Assembly: GCA_041736155.1 (NCBI GenBank)
Contig: JBGSUL010000092.1
Coordinates: 1-25,474 of the forward strand
Origin: JANPLN01 sp041736155
Lineage (GTDB): Bacteria > Bdellovibrionota > Bdellovibrionia > Bdellovibrionales > JAGQZY01
Direction of reading: 5' to 3'
DNA length: 25,474 nt
The first letter of the stretch is position 1, and every line of letters begins with the position of its first letter. This document shows positions 8,292-14,578 of the stretch, piece after piece. The translations under genes and the position numbers were made by a program. Below the pieces are notes generated by a model. The model worked only from the letters and a program-made list of their open reading frames with translations. It was not told the origin of the DNA and did no database searches.

Positions 8292-9014
8292 ATGAAAAAG
8301 TTTTTGGTCTTTGGTCTCATGTGTGCGCTCACTGCGTGCGGATCGCAGGGCGAACGTGCAGTCCAGTCAGTTGTAGACACCGAACATCCAACAGGCGTCG
8401 ACGAAGTCGATACCGATGAGCACGTATTAAATCCACTTGCCGAAGAAGAGTATATGATGACCCCGGGTCTAGGTAAGGCGTCTTCGTTTAAATTTGCACA
8501 AACCAATTGGAAAGAATGTTTGGATGCTTTGTACACAGGAAACTACTATGGATATAACTGTGTGAGCTCGCGTGGAATCTCCGTGATCTTAAAAAAGTTT
8601 ATGGATGGTTACATGTATCAGTGTGTAAATGAGGGGCTGGCAGCTCAGGGTGGCGGTCAAGTGGGCGATCTGCATATTGTTCACGCTGGAATTTTTGCCG
8701 ATCCAAGGCATTCTCCACGCAGTATGCATTCTGAAAACCGCGCCATTGATATTAAATCCATGGAAGTGAAGCTGACATCGGGCGCCGTGAAAAACTTTAT
8801 CTACGAAGGAACGGCCAATCGTCCTTTCTATACAGCCTTCCGCAATTGTTGGGGTCGCTCGGTGAGCAAAGGTAACGGGTGTCCGCTTTATAAAGGAAGC
8901 AACATGCTGACAGCATCGATTGGTTGGGAAAACTCAGACCATCAACATCATATGCACACGTCGGTACCTTATTGCATAAACGGTAGCTACGGCCCGTACT
9001 ACTATCAAAAATAA
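8292..9014 (+). CDS. Lipoprotein with extensin-like / M15-like peptidase domain
   Basis: The 240-residue product has a clean lipoprotein signal peptide ending LTAC (C16 lipidated), then an acidic linker rich in Asp/Glu. The C-terminal half carries SMHSENRAIDI, which resembles the S-x-H-x6-D zinc site of M15 D,D-carboxypeptidases and extensin-like proteins, and a later DHQHHMHTS cluster that could supply the third zinc ligand. Such domains cut peptidoglycan peptides or bind the cell wall. Six cysteines follow the lipobox, consistent with a periplasmic or surface location. GGGAGG at 8281-8286 is the ribosome site. It follows the pil terminator and so is a separate unit, though I see no clear promoter. 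Catalysis is inferred; the usual Gly in the first motif is replaced by Asn. Confidence 0.8.
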   Translation: MKKFLVFGLMCALTACGSQGERAVQSVVDTEHPTGVDEVDTDEHVLNPLAEEEYMMTPGLGKASSFKFAQTNWKECLDALYTGNYYGYNCVSSRGISVILKKFMDGYMYQCVNEGLAAQGGGQVGDLHIVHAGIFADPRHSPRSMHSENRAIDIKSMEVKLTSGAVKNFIYEGTANRPFYTAFRNCWGRSVSKGNGCPLYKGSNMLTASIGWENSDHQHHMHTSVPYCINGSYGPYYYQK

Positions 9015-9030
9015 GCAAGCCTAATTAAAC

Positions 9031-9093
9031 AACAAACGTCGCTAACAAACGTCGCTCAAGCGACGTTTGCTTTAATAACGACGTTTGCTTTAA
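9031..9093. terminator. Duplicated palindrome between convergent genes, probable bidirectional terminator
   Basis: A 13-base left arm (AACAAACGTCGCT) occurs twice in tandem at 9031-9043 and 9044-9056. A 15-base right arm (CGACGTTTGCTTTAA) occurs twice at 9061-9075 and 9079-9093. The inner copies form an 11-bp stem with a 2-base gap at its centre, and outer copies can pair alternatively. It sits between two converging stop codons (9014 and 9097). T-runs are short on both strands, so termination efficiency is uncertain. Confidence 0.65.
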
Positions 9094-9096
9094 CAA

Positions 9097-10227
9097 CTAA
9101 TTTGGAATGGTTTCAAGGATCACCGTGGTGGTCCTTTTTTCTTTCTTGCGTAAATAATCGACCTTTACACTATCGCCGACATTTTTATTTTCAAGGAGTG
9201 CGAGAAGCTCATCGAGATTGTTCACTGATTTACCGTCGATTGATGTAATCACATCCCCAAGCTCAACCTTATTTTCGGAAAGCTTCATGCCACGCAGCCC
9301 AGCTTTGGCAGCGCCACTGCGCGGAACCACTTGTCGAATGATTACGCCCTGGAAAGAACATTTGTCTCCTCGACTAAAACGTTTATTCGAGCACAAACCA
9401 AGGTAAGGATAGTAGTGCTCCGGGAGATCAAGAATACCCAATCTCGGCTCAATCACTTTGCCATTTTTAATAATTTGCTCAGCAACACGCTTGATCGTGT
9501 TTGAAGGAACGGCGAAACCCACACCTGCGGAACTACCTGATTGTGAATAAATAGATGTATTCATACCAATCAAATGCCCGCGACTGTCCATCAATGGACC
9601 ACCCGAGTTGCCAGGATTGATTGCGGCATCGGTTTGAATCATATCGTGGCTCATAACTCCTTGCACAGGGGAGGGTGTGCTTCTCCCTAGAGCTGACACG
9701 ACGCCTGTTGTGAGTGTGTGGGAAAGTTCAAAGGGGTTACCAATGGCGATGGTTTTTTGTCCCACTTGCAGTTGAGAAGAGTCGGCGAGTGTGTCGGAAA
9801 ATCCTGCGGGTAGTTTACTTGTGTCTTTAATTTTGAGAACAGCAATATCGCGACGGGGTTCTTTACCGATAATCGTCGCTTCTAATACACGTCCATCTTT
9901 GAGAGTGATTTTGACAGTGTTGGAAGTGGCGGCCTGAATCACATGATAATTGGTAATAATGTGGCCTTTTTGATCCCAGATAAAACCTGTTCCTGCGCCG
10001 GCGGGCACCTCAAAGACATCTGCCGAAAAAAAATCGCTCACGTGCGCGGTCGTATTCACAAACACCACCGCATCCGCCGCTTTGTTAAAAATATCGATGG
10101 TGTTCTTCTCATCTTGCAGAAGCCAATTTTTTTCTGAAGCTGCGGCAGCCGTCGATGCGGTCGATTGGGCTCCGGCGGGAAGGCCTAAAAATATGAGACT
10201 GGTTAAAAACAGTATACGTAATTCCAT
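9097..10227 (-). CDS. HtrA/DegP-family periplasmic serine protease with one PDZ domain
   Basis: This S1C protease degrades or cleaves misfolded or regulatory proteins in the periplasm. The 376 residues start with a signal peptide (about 1-20, ending AGA). The catalytic triad is visible: H95 in IITNYHVI, D127 in RRDIAVL and S208 in NPGNSGGPL. A single PDZ domain fills about residues 265-376, including GVIIRQVVPRSGAAKAGL. One PDZ and this length resemble DegS or short DegQ-like proteins rather than two-PDZ DegP, but the cleavable-looking leader favours a soluble periplasmic enzyme. It is convergent with the upstream lipoprotein gene and divergent from the nuclease gene. AAGGAG lies 12 bases before the ATG, a little far. 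A good sigma-70-like promoter precedes it. Confidence 0.92.
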   Translation of the reverse strand: MELRILFLTSLIFLGLPAGAQSTASTAAAASEKNWLLQDEKNTIDIFNKAADAVVFVNTTAHVSDFFSADVFEVPAGAGTGFIWDQKGHIITNYHVIQAATSNTVKITLKDGRVLEATIIGKEPRRDIAVLKIKDTSKLPAGFSDTLADSSQLQVGQKTIAIGNPFELSHTLTTGVVSALGRSTPSPVQGVMSHDMIQTDAAINPGNSGGPLMDSRGHLIGMNTSIYSQSGSSAGVGFAVPSNTIKRVAEQIIKNGKVIEPRLGILDLPEHYYPYLGLCSNKRFSRGDKCSFQGVIIRQVVPRSGAAKAGLRGMKLSENKVELGDVITSIDGKSVNNLDELLALLENKNVGDSVKVDYLRKKEKRTTTVILETIPN

Positions 10228-10553
10228 ATAACCCCATTTCTCCTTTTTCCAAGGACTACAGTTTTAATATGAACAGCGCCATCCAGTCGTCAAGAAACCC
10301 TCGGCATCTATCGACTGAACACGATAAAAGTGCGACCCAATGGGGTAGGTTTGGCATAATTATGCTTAAAAAAAAGCCAATGTAAGATTGACTGAATAAG
10401 TCCAAACAGAATCCTGACAATTTCTATATTGTGTAAATATTTCATTTTTTGTATCGTTATATCTGCTGATGGTTGTCTTGTTAAACGCTTGAATTACATA
10501 GGGTTTTTTTTGCTGATCATTGGCTATTTATAAAATATATAAAAGGGGGGAAT
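10228..10553. other. Divergent intergenic region between htrA-like and nuclease genes
   Basis: This 326-base AT-rich stretch holds no gene. On the minus strand it contains the protease promoter and ribosome site. A perfect 12-base palindrome GCATAATTATGC lies at 10354-10365, nested in a TTGGC/GCCAA inverted repeat (10351-10355 with 10376-10380), and may be an operator. On the + side, AAAAGGGGGG precedes the nuclease ATG, and TATAAA-rich sequence around 10528-10545 may hold its -10 element. Confidence 0.55.
10264..10293 (-). promoter_or_regulatory. Candidate sigma-70 promoter of the HtrA-family protease gene
   Basis: Read on the minus strand, TTGACG (10293-10288) is separated by 18 bases from TATTAA (10269-10264), close to the -35/-10 consensus. 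Transcription would start near 10257, giving a leader of about 30 bases before the ATG at 10227. Confidence 0.5.
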
Positions 10554-11033
10554 ATGGTTCGTAGTGTATCAATATTGGTTCTACTCTTATGCTGGAATGG
10601 CGCATTTGCTCTCGATCTAGTGCGCGCAGATATCCCGATCAATCCAGATGTTTCTAAAACACCCGGCGAGTTTTGCTCCCAACAAGACAAAGATTTTTTT
10701 GAACTTCGTTACAATGAGAAAATGCCTTACTGCGATCGCAATGTTGATCAGTGGAAGAAAAACCGTATTTACAAAGCCTATACAATCCCCGCAGATTGCC
10801 GCCATCGTTACACAGTTGATCATCTTGTTCCGCTGTCGCTGGGTGGCAACAATGCCGAAGAAAACCTCTGGCCAGAGCATGTTCTGGTGAAAAGAACTCG
10901 CCAACAGTTGGAGCAGGATCTTTACGAAGCTGTGCAAAGAAATGAATTAAAATCCCATGAAGCTGTACAAATTTTGCTTGAAGCGAAGTTGAAGTTGCAG
11001 TTAGATCTCAGCCATGTCGAAGGGTGCGGCTGA
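10554..11033 (+). CDS. Secreted HNH-family endonuclease
   Basis: The 159-residue product has a signal peptide (about residues 1-19, ending AFA) and an HNH nuclease core: CRHRYTVDHLVPLSLGG supplies the D89-H90 pair, N100 in GGNNAEENLWPEH the central Asn, and H109 the final His. This layout matches small exported or periplasmic HNH nucleases that degrade DNA or RNA non-specifically. Three or more cysteines in the mature part suit an oxidising compartment. The start is supported by AAAAGGGGGG just upstream. The 3' end overlaps the next gene by 20 bases in another frame. In a predatory bacterium it could digest prey nucleic acid, but that is inference. Confidence 0.87.
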   Translation: MVRSVSILVLLLCWNGAFALDLVRADIPINPDVSKTPGEFCSQQDKDFFELRYNEKMPYCDRNVDQWKKNRIYKAYTIPADCRHRYTVDHLVPLSLGGNNAEENLWPEHVLVKRTRQQLEQDLYEAVQRNELKSHEAVQILLEAKLKLQLDLSHVEGCG

Positions 11034-11904
11034 TTCGCCGATTTACCACAGTCGTTTTAAATTCTATTTGCGCTCCGTAGAGGAGCGCCACCGAGAACAA
11101 GATAAATTGATGATATTTTGCGAAGAGATGCGAGCTCTTCGTCGTGATTTTTCTTTGCGCCCCAGCGAACAGACACTTTTGTTTATTCTAGCCTACTTAG
11201 AGGTGCGTGCTCCGGGCGAGTGGTCCATGAAGACAGGCCGTGTGGCCGAACCGACGGGGCTTTCTCTGCCATTGCGGGAAGTCGCTCGCGGGCCCTTTGC
11301 TTTTTTGCAAAGATATTCCAGTCGAACATTGATGGATGTGACGCGGGAATATCGTCCACGTCATTTGCCAGCGGCTATCTTTGAAATTTTATGGATGTGG
11401 TATCAAGATCAAGCAGATCTGCTGGTTGTGAGTCACGTCCCATCGCCTCTCGAGATGTTGGCGGCTCAGTGTTTAGGGCGACGATTTGTTACGCTCGATG
11501 AAGCCGCAGCGGGCACAGGCGCTTTGGTGGATGGGCAGCGTGATGCCTTTGAATTTGTTTTACATGATTTGGCGCATGCCCATCAGTTTTTTAAAGATCC
11601 GCAAGAGTTTTGTAAACAAACGGAATTTTTTAAACAAGTCTCGCAGTTTTTGCAGGCGACGGGAGTACTGCATCTTGGCGATGAGCCTTTGCGTGAAGCG
11701 CTCGATTATTTAATCTCCGATATGAACTCCCACTCCCAGCATTTGTATAGTTATTTGCGGGCGCAATTGATTCAATGGCGTTTGCGTTTGGAAAATAAAA
11801 GTGGCGAGCAAGAGATGAGTGCCACTTCCCGAGATTGGGTGGGCCGACAATTGGAGGCCTATTTTTCGGCCCCTGAGCCACAATCTGTCACTGCGCAGGC
11901 CTAA
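11014..11904 (+). CDS. Protein of unknown function with HDLAHAH motif
   Basis: I do not recognise a family. The 296-residue product has no signal peptide or clear membrane segment, so it is probably cytoplasmic and mostly helical. The most striking feature is FVLHDLAHAHQFF (H184, D185, H188, H190) followed about 50 residues later by ISDMNSHSQH (D236, H240, H243); the spacing suggests two helices that could build a metal site, reminiscent of but not identical to HD-x-x-H motifs. The start overlaps the nuclease gene by 20 bases in a different frame, so the two are co-transcribed and probably coupled. It might be a regulator, immunity-like partner or unrelated enzyme; nothing in the sequence decides this. 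Confidence 0.8.
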   Translation: MSKGAADSPIYHSRFKFYLRSVEERHREQDKLMIFCEEMRALRRDFSLRPSEQTLLFILAYLEVRAPGEWSMKTGRVAEPTGLSLPLREVARGPFAFLQRYSSRTLMDVTREYRPRHLPAAIFEILWMWYQDQADLLVVSHVPSPLEMLAAQCLGRRFVTLDEAAAGTGALVDGQRDAFEFVLHDLAHAHQFFKDPQEFCKQTEFFKQVSQFLQATGVLHLGDEPLREALDYLISDMNSHSQHLYSYLRAQLIQWRLRLENKSGEQEMSATSRDWVGRQLEAYFSAPEPQSVTAQA

Positions 11905-11928
11905 AAAGCAGTTTTCTTATCTTTAAAG

Positions 11929-11945
11929 TTGGCGTTGCGTTTGCA
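11929..11945 (+). promoter_or_regulatory. Sigma-54-like -24/-12 promoter
   Basis: TTGGC at 11929-11933 and TTTGCA at 11940-11945 place GG (11931-11932) and GC (11943-11944) exactly 10 bases apart, the diagnostic -24/-12 spacing. Both core tetramers TGGC and TTGC are intact; the three bases after TGGC differ from consensus. Predicted transcription start is near 11956, 28 bases before a small ORF with a strong ribosome site. Confidence 0.5.
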
Positions 11946-11983
11946 AATAGGATCGCCATGGTCCATTGGGCCGAGGAGGACGT

Positions 11984-12064
11984 ATGTTACACTTACCAGA
12001 AACCCTTTTGTTGGTTACTTTTTGTTCCCTGATTCTATTCGGGGGCGGGTATATGGTCGTCTAA
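11984..12064 (+). CDS. 26-residue small membrane protein
   Basis: A short ORF starts with ATG 5 bases after GAGGAGGA-type Shine-Dalgarno sequence (11973-11980) and encodes 26 residues: a short polar start, a hydrophobic stretch of about 17 residues (LLLVTFCSLILFGGGYM) and no charged residue except Glu6. That is the pattern of a single-pass membrane microprotein. It sits alone between a sigma-54-like promoter and an intrinsic terminator, giving a transcript of about 155 bases. No homologue is recognised. The alternative is a non-coding small RNA whose ribosome site is coincidental, but the match of promoter, ribosome site, ORF and terminator favours a real gene. Confidence 0.6.
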   Translation: MLHLPETLLLVTFCSLILFGGGYMVV

Positions 12065-12076
12065 ATTTTAGTGTAC

Positions 12077-12110
12077 GGTGGGTTTGTTTTAAACAAACCC
12101 ACCTTTTTTT
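12077..12110 (+). terminator. Intrinsic terminator after the small membrane ORF
   Basis: Bases 12077-12088 pair perfectly with 12092-12103 (12 bp, 3-base loop) and are followed by seven T residues at 12104-12110. It is one of the strongest terminators in the window and starts only 13 bases after the small ORF stop codon. Confidence 0.92.
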
Positions 12111-12146
12111 CTCAAGAGTCCATCGTCGACTCACATTCTCTATAAG

Positions 12147-12174
12147 TTGACTCTCGATGCGCTCCCCATAATGA
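12147..12174 (+). promoter_or_regulatory. Possible sigma-70 promoter of the outer-membrane protein gene
   Basis: TTGACT at 12147-12152 is followed after 16 bases by TAATGA at 12169-12174. The leader would be very short, as the ribosome site is at 12185-12190. Spacing and -10 are imperfect; the terminator just upstream makes a promoter here necessary unless read-through occurs. Confidence 0.3.
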
Positions 12175-12196
12175 TAGAAGCATAGGGGAGATGCCA

Positions 12197-13453
12197 ATGA
12201 TCCGTTTTTTTATATGTTTATTTCTTATCCTGCCTGCTTTTGAGGCTTACGCACAAACCATTCAATGGAATCAACCAGAAGTTGTACCCGAGAAATTAGC
12301 TCGCGATAATCGCCGCGTGCTTCGCCTTTCAGGAACAACCAAGCCCGGCGTGCAAATCCGCATTCGCGAAAACAAAGTCAAAATGATGTTTGCTGGAAAA
12401 AAAACTCGTTGGGCGCGCATTCCGCAAAAACATCGTGTGCAATTTCCTTTGATCGCCAGTGATGATGGTTCTTTTTCGTTTGAACTCTATCTCCCGATGG
12501 TTCCCGTTGAAATTCCTGTAGAAATTTTCCGTGCTGGAAAATGGATTCCGTATCGTTTTAGTTTTGAAGTCCCCAAAGAAGGAACGGCCGAGGATTTTAA
12601 CTTTGTCGAAGAAAGTTTTAAAATTCGCAAAGACGAAGAGAACACCAAGGTGGAAGACTTTTTGGCCGAGTACGATCGCGATGAAGATCGCGGTCAGGTT
12701 GTGAATGATCGCGGCGAGTGGAAGTCATGGGTCACAGGCAAAGTGATCCTGTGGGGAAGCTTAGGCTTTTCGTATATGTCGTTGAAGCAAGATATTACAA
12801 GCACGGCACAGGCCTCAACTCCTGTTGGCACTGTGGGCGGTTTGGATTTTCCATTTTGGGAAATGGGTGGTGAGTATCGCTGGAATGCTCAGTGGAAAGT
12901 GGATATGGCTTATTTGAGCAGACCAGGTTCGGCAGATCCCGATGGCAATTATTTTCTACAGAACACCGATATCGGTTGGACAGAACTTCGTGCGAATTTA
13001 ACGTATTATCCTGCGATGTGGGAAAAAGAAAAGTATCGCATAGGCTTTAAGGGAGGACTCCAAAGACATGATATTCCCCTCTTAAAAAGAATTTCTGGAG
13101 CTCCTGTACAAGGCTATCGTGTGTTTAGTAATGACATTCTGTTTATCGCATTAGGAGCCAACTTTGAAACCATGAACGCCAAGGCTTGGAATATAGATGC
13201 GACGGCACAAATTATTTATCCTCTCAGTGCGGGAGGAGAGTTTGATGTCAGCAGTGCTTATGGAGTGCATGGAAGTTTTTCTATGTTTAAGGAAGTGATT
13301 CCTGCGTTAATGTTAGGTGGAAAATTAGATTTCCATTACATGATGTTTGATGCAAAACATCCAGAATTTACCGCTCCGACAACAGCAAGTGTAGTGTCGA
13401 GCACAACGCTCTGGCAAATGACCCCTAGCTTTTTACTACGAACAGAATTTTAG
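12197..13453 (+). CDS. Putative outer-membrane beta-barrel protein
   Basis: The 418-residue product has a signal peptide (MIRFF...AYA, cleavage near residue 19), an N-terminal soluble domain of about 150 residues rich in beta-strand pattern with Lys/Arg, a charged linker (EEDN.../DEDRGQ), and a C-terminal part of alternating hydrophobic and aromatic residues that ends LLRTEF; a terminal Phe is the classic signal for barrel insertion by BAM. I do not recognise the exact family. The start at 12197 is preferred over the in-frame ATG at 12191 because the ribosome site GGGGAG occupies 12185-12190, directly against the first ATG but a proper 6 bases before the second. It is monocistronic and convergent with the zinc-ribbon gene 4 bases away. 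Confidence 0.75.
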   Translation: MIRFFICLFLILPAFEAYAQTIQWNQPEVVPEKLARDNRRVLRLSGTTKPGVQIRIRENKVKMMFAGKKTRWARIPQKHRVQFPLIASDDGSFSFELYLPMVPVEIPVEIFRAGKWIPYRFSFEVPKEGTAEDFNFVEESFKIRKDEENTKVEDFLAEYDRDEDRGQVVNDRGEWKSWVTGKVILWGSLGFSYMSLKQDITSTAQASTPVGTVGGLDFPFWEMGGEYRWNAQWKVDMAYLSRPGSADPDGNYFLQNTDIGWTELRANLTYYPAMWEKEKYRIGFKGGLQRHDIPLLKRISGAPVQGYRVFSNDILFIALGANFETMNAKAWNIDATAQIIYPLSAGGEFDVSSAYGVHGSFSMFKEVIPALMLGGKLDFHYMMFDAKHPEFTAPTTASVVSSTTLWQMTPSFLLRTEF

Positions 13454-13457
13454 TAGC

Positions 13458-13676
13458 TTACTGCAGAATGTGTTCGCGTTGGCGAAGGACGATTTGGCAC
13501 TTTGGACACGCGGCGCTTTCTTGCACTTTGAGATCAATAAAATCCACTTGATGTTCAAAATGGAGATCGTGGCCGCAAAGGCAGCACGTGCACTCTTCCA
13601 TGATAAAGGCTTCATGGTTTTGCATGATGTCGTCGCTAGCTAGTTCTGGGTTGAAATCGAAGTTGTTTTTTTGCAT
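13458..13676 (-). CDS. Small zinc-ribbon protein
   Basis: The 72-residue product has two paired-cysteine knuckles, C31-x-x-C34 followed by Gly and C57-x-x-C60, in the order of a zinc ribbon, with an extra C29 and C32 nearby. Acidic N-terminal third, no signal peptide, so cytoplasmic. Similar small proteins act as DNA- or RNA-binding or rRNA-associated factors, but no specific role can be assigned. GGGAG lies 6 bases before the ATG on the minus strand. The stop codon faces the outer-membrane protein stop with only 4 bases between them. A 7-bp stem-loop at 13699-13719 lies just upstream and might overlap its promoter. Confidence 0.75.
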   Translation of the reverse strand: MQKNNFDFNPELASDDIMQNHEAFIMEECTCCLCGHDLHFEHQVDFIDLKVQESAACPKCQIVLRQREHILQ

Positions 13677-13772
13677 AACGCTCCCTGCCTGATGCTGTAT
13701 TTCTCTCTTTCGGAGAAATCAGGGTGTTCTTGAGGGGCGCATGGGGTTTCTCGACTTGTGAACTAGGAAAAA

Positions 13773-14225
13773 TTGAGCTACCTAGTAAGCATGACAGTGT
13801 GGCAATACCTCCACGAAGTGTGTGGACTGGAAAATTTTATCTCACGAGAAGTCCCTGCACCGATCGTGGTAGCGCCGCAGCCCGAGCTGACGCAGTCATC
13901 ACCGTCACCAGCTCGAACACCCAAGATTCTCTTTTTAACGGCAGAAACACAGGACGCCTTCCAGAAAACGTACGCCACATTGTTTACTAAGATGATGCAG
14001 GCCATGGGGCTGACATCTGATACGTATCAATTGATGTTTGCGCAAAAAACATTTCTGTCAGGTCAAGAAGCCATGCAAATCCTGTTTGATTCCGCCCAGC
14101 CTTTAGGATGGCAAACAGACACCAGCCAACTGGTGGTTTCCTCCTTAGATGATCTTCTTAGCAACGTAGATGCGAAACGCAAATCCTGGTTTCACCTTAA
14201 GGAAGTCTCCTCGCGCCTCCAATAA
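13773..14225 (+). CDS. Small protein of uncertain function, faint uracil-DNA-glycosylase-like pattern
   Basis: This 150-residue product has no signal peptide. A Pro/Ser-rich linker (about residues 28-50) separates a short N-terminal helix from a C-terminal part. The stretch ILFLTAE...LFTKMMQAMGL resembles the region of family-4 uracil-DNA glycosylases that holds LL-x-KML-x-AIGL, but the catalytic and iron-sulfur residues are not visible, so any relation would be to an inactive member such as the DNA polymerase III psi-like group. The TTG start is chosen because AGGAAA lies just upstream; the ATG at 13791 has no ribosome site. Reading frame is clean and codon use is like its neighbours. Confidence 0.6.
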   Translation: MSYLVSMTVWQYLHEVCGLENFISREVPAPIVVAPQPELTQSSPSPARTPKILFLTAETQDAFQKTYATLFTKMMQAMGLTSDTYQLMFAQKTFLSGQEAMQILFDSAQPLGWQTDTSQLVVSSLDDLLSNVDAKRKSWFHLKEVSSRLQ

Positions 14226-14578
14226 CTACAAGAAGATTCTACTACTTTAATTCTGATTGCAGTGGTTCTGCTTTTTCAGGCACCCCCAAGCTCTTTTTTT
14301 GCCAACATTCAAGTAAACGCATCCCCCTCCCCACGCCGAAATCCCTCCACCTCCAACAGTAGAAGTAAATTTTTATGGGATTTTCAGAGTCTCTCCTTTC
14401 TAGACCTCTCGTTAGCGGACGCGATCGCCTTCGGGCGAAACGAGCGAGGGCAGGAGGCCCGTGTCTAGAAAGGAGAGACTCTGAAAATCCCATAAAAATT
14501 TGCATCTAAGACCAAGACTTGAGTCGAGGTTTTCTCCCCAAAGATCGTCTTCAGAACGAGAAGTGCTAGCATGAGGAG
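14226..14578. other. Intergenic region dominated by a long inverted repeat
   Basis: The 353 bases contain no supported gene; open frames across the palindrome look incidental. The first 130 bases are C-rich with short T-runs and only a weak 4-bp stem (14259-14271, GCAG/CTGC) followed by five T residues as a possible terminator for the preceding gene. The centre is the inverted repeat described separately; the last 70 bases lead to the spoIID-like gene and show no clear promoter. Confidence 0.6.
14360..14508. repeat. Long inverted-repeat element, MITE-like or palindromic intergenic repeat
   Basis: Bases 14367-14405 are a perfect 39-base reverse complement of 14463-14501. Allowing one mismatch and one G-T pair, the arms extend to 14360 and 14508, both ending in TA. 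The arms are AT-rich; the 57-base centre is GC-rich and holds a 5-bp stem capped by a TTCG tetraloop at 14425-14438. No T-tract follows, so it is not a plain terminator. Terminal inverted repeats flanked by TA and no coding capacity fit a MITE of the Tc1/mariner-IS630 type; a structured RNA is the alternative. Confidence 0.75.

Noticed and set aside
10351..10366. TTGGCATAATTATGCT as a sigma-54 promoter
   Set aside because: The spacing between GG and GC is 9 rather than 10 bases; it is better described as a palindrome.
12191..12196. First ATG (12191) as the start of the outer-membrane protein
   Set aside because: The ribosome site GGGGAG touches this ATG with no spacer; the second ATG at 12197 has a normal 6-base spacer and begins a typical signal peptide.
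14242..14505. Minus-strand 87-codon open frame across the inverted repeat
   Set aside because: Most of it is the palindrome read through; the product is Arg-rich with no domain. A by-product of the repeat element.
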